Shown here: piece by piece, positions 1-11,805 of the stretch | Layout: each line of letters starts with the position of its first letter | Position numbering within the stretch: position 1 is the first letter of the stretch | From: Oncomelania hupensis | Taxonomy: Eukaryota; Mollusca; Gastropoda; Littorinimorpha; Pomatiopsidae | Direction of reading: 5' to 3' | Assembly (NCBI GenBank): GCA_036898135.1 | Contig: CM072516.1 | Location: 63,593,482 to 63,657,481 of the forward strand | DNA length: 64,000 nucleotides | Made by a program: the position numbers and the translations under genes | Notes under the pieces: model-generated | What the model was told of the DNA's origin: nothing | Seen by the model: only the letters and a program-made list of their open reading frames with translations | The model's database searches: none

Positions 1-751
1 TCTTCTGTCTCGCGCTGTACCAAGTTCCCTCTCTTTCTATAATTAAGCTCTTTGGTTCTACTGTGTAAGCATGACATCACACCATACTTATTTGAAAAGA
101 ACATGAATTTTTTATTTAATTTGTTTATATAGCTGATAAAGACACCAGACATTATATTCGATGACAGTCAAATAGTTTTATTGCACAGTAAACATGAGAC
201 TTTTGTGTCGTGAGAAGAATGGACCGAGGAAATTTCCTCATTTTTAAAAATGGTGTTGACATCCCTGTATCAGGAACCCTGGATAAATCAGAGGGATGGG
301 TGACTGTGATGATTAAAAATAGTAGGAAGCTGGATTACTTTCATTTCCATCACCAATACAATGGAGATTCCAGTGCTGCTCCACCCCTTCCCCACCTTAA
401 GTCCAAATGCGTAAGCACATCGTTGAATTCCCTCCATTTTTTTGACAAAATCCTTGATCCTGTTAAGATCAGAGAATTCATTCCATGTTCAGTGGAGTAA
501 CAGCCAGGTTTACATGACGATGTTTGTGTGTGTCTATTCAAGCTTAACGGCTTCTTTCTCGACGACAACTTGGCCAATTAACATTGTACACAGTAGCCAG
601 AATTCAGGTCCCATTGAAGGTATGACATTTTCAGAGCTGTGCTGTTAACATAAACCGTTAACATAGCAGCTAAACAATAACATAATTCCCGGTCTGCATT
701 TCTCAGTCCCTATTTGTCGAATTATCACCAAAATTGGCACAGTGATCGGTA
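1..751. other. No recognisable gene
   Basis: AT-rich sequence with short open frames on both strands, the longest about 96 codons at 210-500. None shows a domain, codon pattern or splice context that I recognise. It may hold upstream exons of the gene beginning at 1560, but nothing in it supports that directly. Confidence 0.5.
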
Positions 752-1270
752 TCCTTCCTATCCTATCCTGTCCCGTAACCCGGAGGTCATAGGGGCACCA
801 CAGATGATAGTTTAACCAGCATACTCCATCTTTCTCTGTCCTCAGCAGCCCTGATGGCTTCGCTCAGTGTCAAACCAGTCCATTCTCGAATGTTGTCCTC
901 CCACCTCTTTTTCGGTCACCCTCTTCTTCTGCCTCCTTGCACTGTGCCTTGCAGAATGGTCTTTGCAAGGCCTGATGATCTGGTGACGTGGCCATACCAT
1001 CAGAGTTTCAGTTTCTTCACCACTGTGAGCAGGTCATCGTGTTGTCCAATGACTTGTGTGTGATGGTCTGTCGGACTTCGTCGTTGGTGATATGTTGGGT
1101 ATAGGAAATGCCCAGAAGTCTTCTGTAGCACCTCATCTCCATACTTTGTATTCTTCGTTGAAGATCTGCTGTTAGGGTCCATGCTTTCGCAAGCATATAG
1201 GAAGATGGAGATGACAAGGGAGCGCAGCAGTCTTACTTTGGAATGTAGACTGATGGTCCTGTCTTTCCAA
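752..1270 (-). mobile_element. RTE-type LINE, 3' end (antisense, 5'-truncated)
   Basis: Read on the minus strand, this is the C-terminal end of the reverse-transcriptase polyprotein family that recurs at 17084, 21310, 31381, 33402, 41414, 52003 and 60217. The frame contains RRIQSMEMRCY followed by an LLGISY-like stretch, a QxxGQHDDLLTVVKK segment and the KKRKLRWYGHV-type motif. It ends in the family's short tandem tail, (GGATA)n, seen here as its complement at 752-773. The copy starts abruptly at about 1270, as expected for incomplete target-primed reverse transcription. The frame is broken by several indels, so it is dead. Confidence 0.85.
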
Positions 1271-1559
1271 GTGATTGGTAACTGAACTAAAATATTTGGG
1301 TTTTGGTTTGAGGTGAAGGGAGAAAGCAAATATTGTGAAAAAGATTATGAGGATGCGATCTTTTGTCTCATTACCATGATATTTTTTCTCTGTTTTGACA
1401 CCATCTATGCTTTCACCTGTTTGTTGAGTTAGCACTTCTGATCATGATCCTTTTGTGAACACTTGAAAGTGTAGTTTATGCGCTGTTTACCCTGGTCCAG
1501 AAAATACTGAGGGCTTATTAACTTTCTTGCTGATTAAATCAGTTTATTTATCTGTGCAG

Positions 1560-3478
1560 TGACAGTAGCTGGTGATCCTACGATTGGCGGCAAGAGGAAC
1601 TACCAAAAACCAAACTATTGTTTGTTCTGCAAAACAAAATACACTTCAAAAATTTCTTCGCACCTTCTAGCGGTTCACTGTGAAGAAGCCAGAGTAAAAG
1701 CTGTCACCGCCCTGCCTTGTGGATCGAAGGAGAGGAAGATAGTTTTGGGACTTCTTCAAAATGAAGGGAATCACCTACACAGCACTGAAGTAAGAAGTCC
1801 TTGTTGTGTATTCATGTTCAAAATAATTGTACATTAATGTTGAGTCCGAGTGTGTAAAATGTAAGTGGAAGCAAGGTAACCGCTTACACAGTAGCTGCAG
1901 GTAAATGCGGTCCGAAAATCGAGTGAGTTGTATAGTTACGTACTTGAGAATCCCGCAGCTAAAAATACCTTGGATCCTCTGGTATGTAACTTCCCTAAAT
2001 CTGGAAAAATGGGGATCTCATAAAGAGGGTGGTCACATGCAGGAATATGCTTTAAGAGTAAAAATGAACTTTTGAGACCAGATTTGGTGATTGGATTTCT
2101 GCTTTTAAAATCATTGATCTGACCCAGCCGGGATTCAAACCCCGTACAATTTACTTCGGAGGCGGGCGCCTCAGCCCACACCACCGAGGTGAGGGTTGCA
2201 TAACAGCAACTTGTATAGGTATATACTTATAAAACAAGTGGTGTATTTTTTTTTGTTGTTGTTGCAGGTCTTGAGATGTGGAAAAGGAGAAATAACTGTG
2301 ACCAGGCGACCAAGTGACAAAGAGAGCGCAAAACCAGAAAACTACCTGCCGTGTTTCCATTGCAAGGCATGGATCTATAAAAAAAATCTGTCCCTTCATT
2401 CCAAAACCTGTCCAAGTTGCGATACAAAAAGTGACCAAAACTTTGTAAGAAATAGTAGAATGATGCTTGCTCCTTTTATACGTCTGGACAGTGAGGATGT
2501 GAAGATAGATGACATTTTTGATAACATGAAAGAAACAAGAACACATCCAGGTTTAAAAATAATCTGCAAGAATGACTCGCTCATCAAAGAATTTTGCCGT
2601 GGGCTGATCCACAAATTGGGAACTGATGAAGAGCAGAGAAGGAAAGATATAGACAATATCCGTACAAAAGTCCGAGCAGTAGCAAAGCTTCTTTTTGCCT
2701 TAAATAACGAGTCCCAAAAGGATGATGATTTGCAGGCTTACATCAGACCTGGATGTTTCATGTTGGTGGTTGATACAGTCAAAAACCTTGGTCGCTCTTC
2801 GCCAAAACTGTCTCTTACTCTGGGTCAATACTTAAAACAGCTTTCTCAACTGAAAAGAAGCATTTCCCTGCAAACTGGAGATGAAGAGGCAAAAAAAGAT
2901 GCTGATCATTTTGACATTCTTTTCAACACTCATTGGAACAACTATGTTTGAGCTGTTCCTCTGAGATGTATTAAACTTCTGTCCCTGAACAAACCCATCA
3001 AGCTACCCATGACAACTGATCTGGTCAAACTGAAGGATTTCTTGGTTGATAAAATTGATGAGTTTTTGTTCATATTCAAACCAACACGTCAACAATGGAA
3101 CGAGACAGTGCAGGTTCTGATGGTGCACCTTGTGATCTTCAACAAAAGAAGAATCTCAGAAGTTGAGGAACTCAAAGTAGTGGACTTGACAGGAAATCAA
3201 CAGTCATCACATTCCAAAGATGTTCTTGGGCACTTGGACATCACAGAAAGGGCTCTTGCGAAGAGAATGAGAGTGATTGAAGTCCGAGGAAAAAGTACAA
3301 GAGGTGTCAGGAAAGTCTTCATCATCCTATCGGAACAGATGAACAAGGGGTGTCTTTATCTTTTGGAGACAAGAATGTATGCGGGGATTGCCCATTCCTA
3401 TCCATATATGTTTGCCAGATGTGAAAACAGTCCTTTGGGTGGTTGTCAGTGGATGCGCAACATGTCAGAAAAGTGTCT
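1560..3478 (+). pseudogene. Zinc-finger/tyrosine-recombinase-like gene, two exons, interrupted by one TGA
   Basis: Two exons can be joined in phase 0: 1560-1789 (acceptor AG at 1558-1559, donor GTAAGA at 1790) and 2268-3478 (acceptor AG at 2266-2267 after a T-rich tract). Exon 1 carries a C-x2-C...H-x4-H finger (CLFCKTKYTSKISSHLLAVH). Exon 2 opens with GKGEITVTRRP and a second cysteine/histidine cluster (YLPCFHCKAWIYKKNLSLHS), then about 350 residues resembling large predicted proteins of fish and invertebrates whose C-terminus looks like a tyrosine recombinase. The motifs VEVRGK-like (IEVRGKSTRG) and HSYPYMFAR sit where that family has its recombinase core. A TGA at 2949-2951 interrupts an otherwise open frame (WNNYV-stop-AVPLRC). 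The conserved C-terminal R/H/Y catalytic part does not follow 3478, where GTAACA could be a donor. It may be a decayed Crypton-like or host-domesticated gene, or a gene with a distant last exon. Family assignment is from memory of the pattern, not a search. Confidence 0.55.
2118..2190 (-). tRNA. tRNA-like sequence / SINE head inside the intron
   Basis: On the minus strand a box A-like segment (TGGTGTGGGCTGAGG) is followed about 35 bases later by a good box B (GGGTTTGAATCCC). The acceptor and anticodon stems pair poorly, so this is more likely a tRNA-derived SINE head or tRNA pseudogene than a working tRNA. It lies in the intron between 1789 and 2268. Confidence 0.45.
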
Positions 3479-3482
3479 GTAA

Positions 3483-4200
3483 CATATGGGTATTTTGATG
3501 TGTGTACCTGTTTACATTAGCTAAGTGCATGCGAAATGTAATTGACTCCTAGATCAAAATAAGTGTGTGTGCAAGACTCTCTGTTAACTACCACACCCAC
3601 TAACGTACAGACTCTCTCCAACACAGGCAATCACCAACACAAAACATAAGCTCCACGTTCTCAAACTTTATATAAAGAAACAACAATATTTTATAACATA
3701 CTTTCACTCCAGTCCTTTCACATGGACATTTTAACACTATTATTCTTATCGCAAATGTCTCTCTCTATACTGTCACAATCGAACTGAATAGTCGAAGCTG
3801 GCAATCTCTTGTCCGAGCCAAAGTAAGCACACAAAAAACCACGTTACCTCGATAGATGCATGAGGCGGGTGCACACACAAAGGCCGGGGAGAACCAATGT
3901 CTTGTCGTATTGTCCTGCATAACTCAATGGCCACTTCAAAGTATTCTGCACAGCAGGAGGCACCCAAGGCTAGTCTAACCAGCCTAATAATAATAATAAT
4001 AATACAGTACATTTGTATCGCGCGGTACCTCGCAAACAGTAAGGAATGCGAGCTCGCCGCGCTTGACAACACACGTGCAATCACACACACACACACACCT
4101 ACACACACACACACACACAAACACACACAGAACAGGTATACACTTATCGAATGGTTAAATAATTACAGTAAAAACATAGCCATGCAAAGCAAAAGATAAT
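3483..4200. repeat. No gene; (TAA)n and (CA)n microsatellites
   Basis: No coding signal is seen after the recombinase-like exon. A short (TAA)n run lies at about 3986-4006, followed by a GC-rich stretch (4020-4070). An interrupted (CA)n array lies at about 4081-4130. Confidence 0.6.
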
Positions 4201-4660
4201 ATGAATACCAAGAACCGAGCCGGTGCCGCCACCATCCATGAACAGATGACGTGACTTGGTAAAAGATTATGGGGATGGAAGGGAGGAGGAGTAAAAATTA
4301 CTGAGTTTGCATGTTAAAAAGGTGGGTCTTTAATTGGCGCTTGAAGGAAGAAAGTGATGGAGCATGTCGGAGTTGCATCGGTAGTGAGTTCCAGGCAGTT
4401 GCAGCAGAGAAAGAGAAAGATCGTTCACCATAGGCCTAGAAAAATAGATATAGATAAATGCACACACACACACACAGAGAGATATATATCAAAGCAAAAC
4501 ATAAATGAATGAATAATTTATAAAGCGCGTAAATATCTCCACGCCGACAGGCAGGATCGCAGTAGCATACACTTTATGTTTAAAGCTCACTGCTCACTTG
4601 AAAGAATCTGTCCCGTTTAGGAAGATTATCAATCTTTTGAATGTGAAGTTAAAGAAAAAT
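4201..4660. other. Unassigned, probable dispersed repeat
   Basis: A moderately GC-rich stretch at 4215-4440 reads like a degraded dispersed repeat on the minus strand, but no frame is open. The rest is AT-rich with a short (CA)n at 4461-4476. I cannot name the family. Confidence 0.3.
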
Positions 4661-4701
4661 TAATGAAATACTATTCAAACACATGCCGATTGTTGTTCTG
4701 T

Positions 4702-4895
4702 ATCAGTTCCCGATGGCGCTGTTATGGAGGACTTGATGACTTCAATAATGTTAGGGCTGATGTTGTACACTCTCATGGGTACCCACAGAGCTGCATGCCA
4801 GACTCGGTCAAATGCTTTCTTGAAGTCTACAAACACATGATGTAGATGTTGTTGGTGCTGTAGGTATTTCTTGCAAAAAATTTTGAGGTTGCCGC
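4702..4895 (-). mobile_element. RTE-type LINE, internal RT fragment (antisense)
   Basis: This is the minus-strand fragment of the reverse-transcriptase domain around the VDFKKAF motif. It is nearly the same as part of the larger copy at 17084-19103, where FVDFKKAFDQVWHAALW is readable. Both ends are abrupt and no tail or target duplication is visible. Confidence 0.75.
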
Positions 4896-5028
4896 AAATA
4901 AATAAAATACAGTAAATAGCATAACAGAAATAACAAACAAAAATAAATTAATAAATACATATAGTTTTACAATTTATTTTTTACATTTTTGCTGAGTTAG
5001 GATTTTACTCATTCTTGGCGTCACAATA

Positions 5029-5990
5029 ATGAATAAGATTGTGAACTTCATTACACTACACTGTCAAAATACATACTTGAATAATCTCTCCTCCTCATTA
5101 CAAAAAGGGGCTAGTGAACTACAGGAATGGACTGAATACAACCACATGGCCCTCAATCCAGACAAAACAAAATCCATGCTAATTACAACAAGACAGAAAA
5201 GACAAAATGTATCTATAAAACTTCTAAAAGGAGGACTTATCAGTTATCGAGGATAAAGAGTTTATTAAATTTACATTCTCGTAAACTTTTTCATTCCGGT
5301 CATATTCAATAATTTATTGATTATTCTTCTTCTAATTAGGAGTAAGCTAGTGGCAATGCAATGACGCATTTAATTAGAATTTACAAACGTGCAGTTAAAC
5401 AAGTTATTCTTAAACAAAAGATCTCTCCAGATGACTATAAAACGGATCAATATTCTACCTCATACCGACAGACTAAAGTTTAATAAAGGTGTTTTCATGC
5501 ACAAAGTCCTTTTCTGGCAAAGCACCTCCCTATCTTTCTTCTCTTTTTTTCAAAAAAAAAAACCTGCCAGATCGTCCACAAAATTAAATGTTCCAATTCC
5601 AAGAATGTATCTCTTCAAATCTAGTCTAGCTTATTCCGGTTCCACTTTGTGGAATAACTTTCCTGAAGATCTCCGCACTCCAGCATCTAAATTTACATCA
5701 TTTAGAACACGTCTCTTAAAACACATTAAAAATAAAATGTACATTAATTGTTAATGTTGTTGATTGATATTAACAACATTAATTTGAATTCAATCGTTTG
5801 AAAATGATTATATTTCATGATGACTTTGTTTATTTGTTATTGTTCCATGATGTGAATGTTATAACCTTGAGTTGTATTTAATAGTTATTGTTAAAGCCCC
5901 AAGGGCAAGATGTAAACAAGCGCATCCAGCGCTTACTCTTTTACTCTTGCAAAATAAAATTGTTATCTTACCTTATCTTATCTCTTTTGC
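5029..5990 (+). mobile_element. CR1-like LINE, decayed C-terminal RT plus 3' UTR
   Basis: The frame at 5029-5256 reads LQEWTEYNHMALNPDKTKSM, the conserved strand after the YxDD box of CR1/jockey-group reverse transcriptases. The frame at 5389-5754 gives the typical C-terminal end (PRMYLFKSSLAYSGSTLWNN, then FPEDLRTPASKFTSFRTRLL). An A-run near 5551 and frame breaks show decay. The 3' UTR runs through GCCCCAAGGGCAAG to AAATAAAATTGTTATCTTAC at about 5950-5990. Confidence 0.7.
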
Positions 5991-6039
5991 TAGCTCTCCC
6001 TCTCTAACATTAATTGAATTAAATTAATTTAACATTAAT

Positions 6040-6150
6040 TTGTTGTATTAAATAGTTATTGTTACAAGCCCCAAGGGCAAGTTGTAAAAGGGTGCACCCA
6101 GCGCTTATTCTTTAACCCTTGCAAAATAAAATTGTTATCTTACAATTGTT
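6040..6150 (+). repeat. Second copy of the same LINE 3' UTR tail
   Basis: The segment AGTTATTGTTA...GCCCCAAGGGCAAG...AAATAAAATTGTTATCTTAC repeats the last 110 bases of the LINE at 5029-5990 in the same orientation. It is either a tandem duplication or a second, severely 5'-truncated insertion. A (CT)n array follows directly. Confidence 0.75.
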
Positions 6151-6151
6151 A

Positions 6152-6184
6152 TCCTCTCTCTGTCTCTCTCTCTCTGTCTCTCTC

Positions 6185-6250
<66 letters not shown>
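6152..6250. repeat. (CT)n microsatellite
   Basis: About 100 bases of CT repeats with a few TGTCTC interruptions. Leucine/serine-rich open frames here are artefacts. Confidence 0.95.
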
Positions 6251-6252
<2 letters not shown>

Positions 6253-6530
6253 GCGCACCCTTCTTTATGGGACACAACCGCGATCTGACAAACCAACACG
6301 GCTTAGTCCTCAGTTGTTCCCCCTTAGTTTTCACGACCAACGAATGGCCGTTTATGTGCTTGTGAAGTCACGATCAATGTAGGGAAAAAATAAATAAATA
6401 AATAACGTATCTGAATGTGCGATTCTTGCTAAAATATGACTATATTTACTTATATACGTACTTATACATATTTGTGTGTGTCTGGTATTTGTCAAATATG
6501 ATTCTAAACGTCCTGTCACTAGTCTGTAGT

Positions 6531-6782
6531 TAATGATGTTTCAGTTTGTATTCTATTTTGTTTTTGTAACCGGGGGTTCGAGTAGTTGGGGTAAAGCCTC
6601 AGCCGTCCCCTGCGTGGGATGTCTTTATTGTAAAGTGACTGGACGGTGGAGGGCATTCAATTTTCCCACTAGGGTTGTTTCGGCAGATCTTTTATGCGGA
6701 TTGGGGGTTGTCCGGTCCTGATTTGGCTCGGAAGAGTCCGCTGGACCTAAAGCAACAATCAATCAATCAATCAATCAATCAT
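6531..6782 (+). mobile_element. SINE-like repeat with (CAAT)n tail
   Basis: This 250-bp unit is repeated in inverse orientation at 28300-28525 and as terminal fragments at 30507-30536 and 40674-40718. Shared blocks include CCGGGGGTTCGA (box B-like), GACTGG...GGTGGAGGGC, AGATCTTTTATGCGGAT and CCGCTGGACCTAAAGC, ending in a CAATCAATCAAT tail. The small frame reading VPCVGCLYCKVTG occurs in both copies, but it is a conserved repeat sequence and not evidence for a protein. Confidence 0.75.
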
Positions 6783-7067
6783 AGTCTGTAGTGGACGCGC
6801 TTTTTCTTGTGAAATCATGCAAATTGCTTCAACGAGACTTGGAGGGTACTCTGTTGTTGTCCTTCTCTATCTATCATACACGTAAAGCTGTGTGCTATTC
6901 TATTGCTTTGCTATCGAGGTATCCAATTTGAGTAATGCTTCTGAGGTTACACCCATGTCCTGTGTCAAATTTTCATCCCAAACCATCTGACAATTATATT
7001 GGTAGATGTTCTTTCATACTGACATTAAACAGGTTGATGGGTGTCTTAAATAGTAATAAATCAGTGG

Positions 7068-7130
7068 TCGATGATGATGATGATGATGAGAGGCAATGGG
7101 TGGATGGAGATGATGATGGTGATGATGACG
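7068..7130. repeat. Short (GAT)n tracts
   Basis: Imperfect GAT repeats. Confidence 0.7.
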
Positions 7131-8638
7131 TAGCCTTGTATATTGCAGGTATCCACGACGAACTTCTTGTTGGTGGGAGTTTTGGCCACACTTCCCTTCA
7201 TTAAACCTCCCTATCTCTCTTTTTTTTTTTTTTAAATGTTATTAGGAGAATCACAATTGTAGAATTTTTTTTTCTTATTCGTTGCATCCACAGTTTTCGT
7301 TGAATATCCATAATGTTTCAACGGAGGTAACCGTGTTGGGGGTGGGGGGTGGGTGTGTGTGTGCGCGCAAACCTCCTCTCCCACCAGCGCAGGCTGCGTT
7401 CATGCTCTTCGGCGTGGAGATAATTATATTTGCGCTTTACAAGTCGGTCGTTGATGTTCGTAGACTGCATGATGCATTCATATTGGTCAGCTCAGACTAT
7501 CCAAACCTGCATGCCAAACTCTCATTTTACAGAACCTTTACATATTCCGGAACTCTGAGGCGATTGAGTGAGAGATTTCCATGGCAACCGCCTCCGCCCC
7601 ATTACAAGACAACACCTCCTCTCCTTCCCATTACACCCCCCCCCCTCACACACCCGTCTCCCCCTTCACCCTATCCCATCCCCCCCCTCCTCTCTCACAC
7701 ACACCAGGAACGACCACATTGCCTCGCGTGTCAGTTGGCGATTGAACCACTGGCCACACTCCACAGATGCGATGTAATAATGGTTACATTCCACAAACAT
7801 GTCATTCAACCATGGCTAGACTTCATATAGTTTACGATTAAAGTCAATCCAAAATTTTGTAGAGTACAGGTCGGGTATTGGGGTAAATCCCTTGACGACC
7901 ACGTCGACATCTACCTGTCCCAGTTCACTTTTGAGTGTTTTAATTTTGCAGAGATTGTTCAGACGAGCAACACGACCAAACCATGCCTATTCACAGAGAG
8001 CACCTAACACAATAAGCAAAGGTTCCTAAGTCCCAGCAAGAATTTTGATTGAGTTCCGCGAGTTCGTACTTGTTAGTTAATGTTATGCTCACGGAGAAGC
8101 TTCTTCAAGCACATTATGTTGACCACGTGTAACCTATTCGTTTTTGCATTCGCTTGGCGATACAGATTTTGTATTTAAAGGTCCGGATAAGATTGTAGGA
8201 CTTGGGGGTGGGGGGGGGGGGGAAGTTACTACAACGATGGCGTTGATGTTGTTATTAGGCGATGATGTAGGAGTCGTACCTTCCATTTAAAGGTTATGTG
8301 TAGGCCTCTGTTGCCTTATTCCAAGCCTTGAGAAGCAAGATTCATAAGCAGACCAAAGCTCTCGGCACGCCTTTCCTGGCCAACGTGGCCACCATCAGCG
8401 TCCATTTCTGTTTTTACTTTGTTATAGTTTCGAATGGTCTTATTTATTGGGAAATGAACATTATTATTATCATTATCACCGTCATCATCGGCGACGGCAG
8501 CTGCTTAATCATCATCGTCATCATCAGCATCATCATCATCATCGCTGTAAACAATGACTTATCAATATCATCATCATCATCAATTTTATTATTATCATCA
8601 TGCACTCACCTGCCACACATGCATTGCCAACATAAGCT

Positions 8639-8639
<1 letters not shown>
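7131..8639. other. No recognisable gene; C-rich and AT-rich low-complexity sequence
   Basis: A 182-codon open frame at 7282-7830 is made largely of proline from C-rich runs (7600-7700) and lacks any domain. A G-run lies at 8206-8222 and (ATC)n tracts at 8460-8600. I see no splice-supported exon. Confidence 0.5.

Positions 8640-8712
<73 letters not shown>
8640..8712. repeat. (CT)n microsatellite
   Basis: About 73 bases of uninterrupted CT repeat. Confidence 0.95.
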
Positions 8713-8715
<3 letters not shown>

Positions 8716-9699
8716 TCTCCCCGCTCTTTCTTCTCTTTACTTTCCTTGCTTTTTCTCAGTAAATTTAAAATCACAGTGTTATGATAGACTTTAAACAATT
8801 AAACTTATTGTGTTTTTTTTTTTTAAATATTGTTTTCCTTTAATCTACTGAAGTGTGCAAACGTCATGCTTCCTGGTGGAAGTCATGCATGAACAACACC
8901 TCAAACTGGATTTTCCAAATGAATTAAAGCTTCCTGTTTGTACGATGAATGCTAGTCCACTAACCATAGCATTAGGCGTAAACTACTACTCATAGGCTCT
9001 GTCGACTTGTGTTGTGTAAAGGTGAGTCTAACTTGTTCTTATTTTTTTAGCACTAGATCCGTATATCATAGCAGGAATTATTAATTAAGATTATTGAGGT
9101 GAATGCTTTCAGATCAGCGTTAAAAAAACAATTTATGTGAAAATGGTCATTTGGGATCCCGTGGCGACAAAGGGCTTCTTCATTTACCGTTCCGTTATTG
9201 ACCGTCGAGTCACTTTTTATTTTAAAAACAAACATAAATATATTTAACAAACCAGATAATAGTGCAAGACAAAACATCAGGGCGCAGAGAAGCACAAGAT
9301 TTAAATGAGTGCTACCCAAATAATAATAGTAATGTATCCAAACTATCACTGGCGGACGACAGCAAACAACAAGCAAATCCATTGGTAGCCTATAACTGCA
9401 AGAGAGAAGCAAAATAGAAATAACAAGTAATAAAATACGAAACACCCTAGATGAACTGAATAAAACAATACTGACAAACACAAACGACTGAGAACTTATC
9501 AGACAAAGTTTAAGTATCACAAACTTAACAGTTCCCCCAAGCGAGGAAAAAAACTAGGGCGAGGGCAGGGCTATACCTTGTGAAACTAACAAATGTGCGT
9601 AGAGGATCAAAGTTTGAAAGCGAAGTGCGTGGAAAGTCGTTGAAAATAAAATGTGATGCGGTCATGTGATGTGTGACAGTTAAAAACGTGTTGGTATTT
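8713..9699. other. Unassigned, possibly 3' part of the antisense LINE
   Basis: A hydrophobic minus-strand frame at 9053-9520 has no recognised domain. Its position downstream of the antisense LINE at 9700-11805 suggests 3' untranslated or flanking sequence. Confidence 0.35.
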
Positions 9700-11805
9700 T
9701 CTTTAAATCATAATTCTGCATTTCCAAAGAGTAGAGTATTAACTTCCCAGAGAATGGGATTAAGAAGACCAATCATTTGAGTACGGACAATTCAAACAGG
9801 GGACCAAAAAAAGTGTTCAGACGTTTCGGCCGGGTGTCCGCAACGGCAAACCGGATCGTCTATCAACTGGCGACGACACATTTCGTAATTGAGGATGCTT
9901 ACATCCAGCCGAATTTTGCAGTGAATAATTTGTTGTTGTCGTGCACCATGGCATAATAAAACGGCGGAACCGCAGGGTCATCTTTATGGGCCAAAGCCGA
10001 TCGAGCCACTTGCTGACTACAGGCCGGAGTTTTGTTAACCCCTTGTTACATCCACAATAAGTATTATAATTAAAGGTTGTTGGTCACGCTTCGTTGATGT
10101 TATTTTCGTGCGCCTGAACGTGTATTTTAAGGGATGTAAGTCATTGCGAATAGCAGACAATCACTAGAACTCTCGGACACGACATTTAGATTCAAATTTC
10201 GCACATATGAGACACAAAAAGTGTGTGAATATAATGAGCAAATAGTTGTCTCTTAGCGTGATACATATGTTTTAGTTTTCACGATACATATGTTTAATTT
10301 TTAGCGATACATATGTTTTAGTTTTCGCATTTTCTCCTTGGGTAAAGAGATACTTTAAGAATAATGATGTCAGCATTCGAATTTTTGTTTTTAAAGAAGG
10401 CCTACTTCGTGGCACGATAATATTGCTTTTCTTGTTCGCTGCGCTTTTTTTTAATTTAAAGCTAGGCCAGAGACAGAGCTAAAATATTCAATAGTATTTA
10501 TGGTTTGCTTAAATGAGTTTTCGTCGCCTTCTAACATAATTTCCATATCATCAGCATATTGATAAATTTTATTTTTATTTTCTTTAATTTTAATTCCCTT
10601 TATCTCCTAATTCTGTCTGATCATAACTGCTAAAATCTCTAACCACATAATGAATAAATAAAATGAGATTGGGTCTCCCTGCCTACTGCCTCTCTGCACA
10701 CGAAACCAGGACGGTGGGCCCCATTCACTGTTACAGAAGGCCTAATATTATTATTTTAAAAAAAAGTACCTATTCATGTATAAACGTCATAGCCACATCC
10801 AAAAGCTTGTAACACCTTAAACATAAACTTCCAACTTAACGAATCAAAGGCCTTTTTCAAAGTCAAGGCAAAGCAGAAGACCAGGTTTATTATTATTTTT
10901 GCAGATAATCAATAATATCACAAACGAAAGTTATCTCCTATATAGATCTATCACGCATAAATCCAGTCTGATCTTTATTAATGATAGAAGGTAACACTAA
11001 CTTAAGTCTATTAAAAATACATGATAAACCAATTTTATATGCTACATTTAGTAAAGAAATAGGTCTCCAATTTTTAATGAACTCCCTAGGTCTATCCCCT
11101 TTCGGTATGCAAATAATCGCTCCCTCTTTCTGTGTTAAAGATAACTCTCCTTTCCTAAACCCTTCATTGAGCGATCTAATTACGAAATTACCAAAGCGGC
11201 TCTCCCCTCTCCCCTCCCCTCAAAAATATAAATAAATAAATAACTAAATAAATAAATAAAAATTCTACAGTACAGCCATCGCTACCCGGACTCTCTTTGT
11301 TGGGCATGTTTTTCAGAGCAAGGAATGCTTCTTCTAATGTTATTTCCCCTCCTAAAGAGAATTTAGAATTCGTCCTCTGTTAACGTCGGAACAATATCAT
11401 TGATTTTAACCTGTTCAACTTCTCTTTCGGAATATAAATGAATAAATATAATTAACTTCCGTAGCAAGATCTTTTTAATTCGTTAAATAGTACCATTTTT
11501 ATCCAGTTTAGATAATGAACAAAAATATGCAGTTATGTTTTTTCTCTGTCAGCTATCCAACTAGCTCGTGAACGAAGCAAAACTCCCTCCTATCTTTTTT
11601 CCATTAATGAAACTAATTTCTATCAAATTTTCCAAGTGCAGTTCTTTTTCGTTGTGCATCCGTTTTTTCATTGTTGAATAAGCTATTGTCTGTAAGCCTA
11701 CTCTAATTTTCATTAATAAGGTATCCAAAAACAGTTGATCGTCTATTATAAATTGCAACTCAGTAAAGGGGACAGTACCTAGGTTTTCATGTAAGTAGGG
11801 AGCAG
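9700..11805 (-). mobile_element. L1/Tx1-like LINE, antisense, heavily decayed
   Basis: Reading the minus strand from 11805 downward gives, in order: a pre-RT linker (HNEKELHLENLIEISFINGK), then PKGDRPREFIKNWRPISLLN (RT block with the WRPISLLN motif), a DQTGFMRDR block, FALTLKKAFDSLSWKF, a GRQGDP-type stretch and YADDMEIML, the RT active-site box at about 10546-10557. Near 9830 a cysteine/histidine cluster (VCRCGHPAETSEHFFW) matches the C-terminal zinc finger of many non-LTR elements. The motif order is complete but frames shift and stops are many, so the copy is dead. Its 5' end stops at the fold-back element beginning at 11806. Confidence 0.75.
10260..10328. repeat. Tandem repeat, 3 x 23 bp
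   Basis: Three successive 23-base units beginning GATACATATGTTTNA, with one to four differences between units, between the RT core and C-terminal region of the antisense LINE. Confidence 0.85.

Noticed and set aside
2949..2951. TGA as a selenocysteine codon in the recombinase-like gene
   Set aside because: The family is not known for selenoproteins and no SECIS-like hairpin was recognised downstream; a point mutation is simpler.
6119..6382. Leucine/serine and arginine/glutamate repeat proteins across (CT)n arrays (also 8598, 19752, 23716, 38439, 44363, 45848)
   Set aside because: Dinucleotide repeats stay open in all frames by chance and do not indicate genes.
6533..6721. Protein-coding gene reading VPCVGCLYCKVTG (also antisense near 28420)
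   Set aside because: The same frame exists because the DNA is a repeated SINE-like element; both copies lack gene structure.
7282..7830. 182-codon proline-rich open frame
   Set aside because: Its length comes from C-rich low-complexity DNA; no domain, no start context and no splice evidence.
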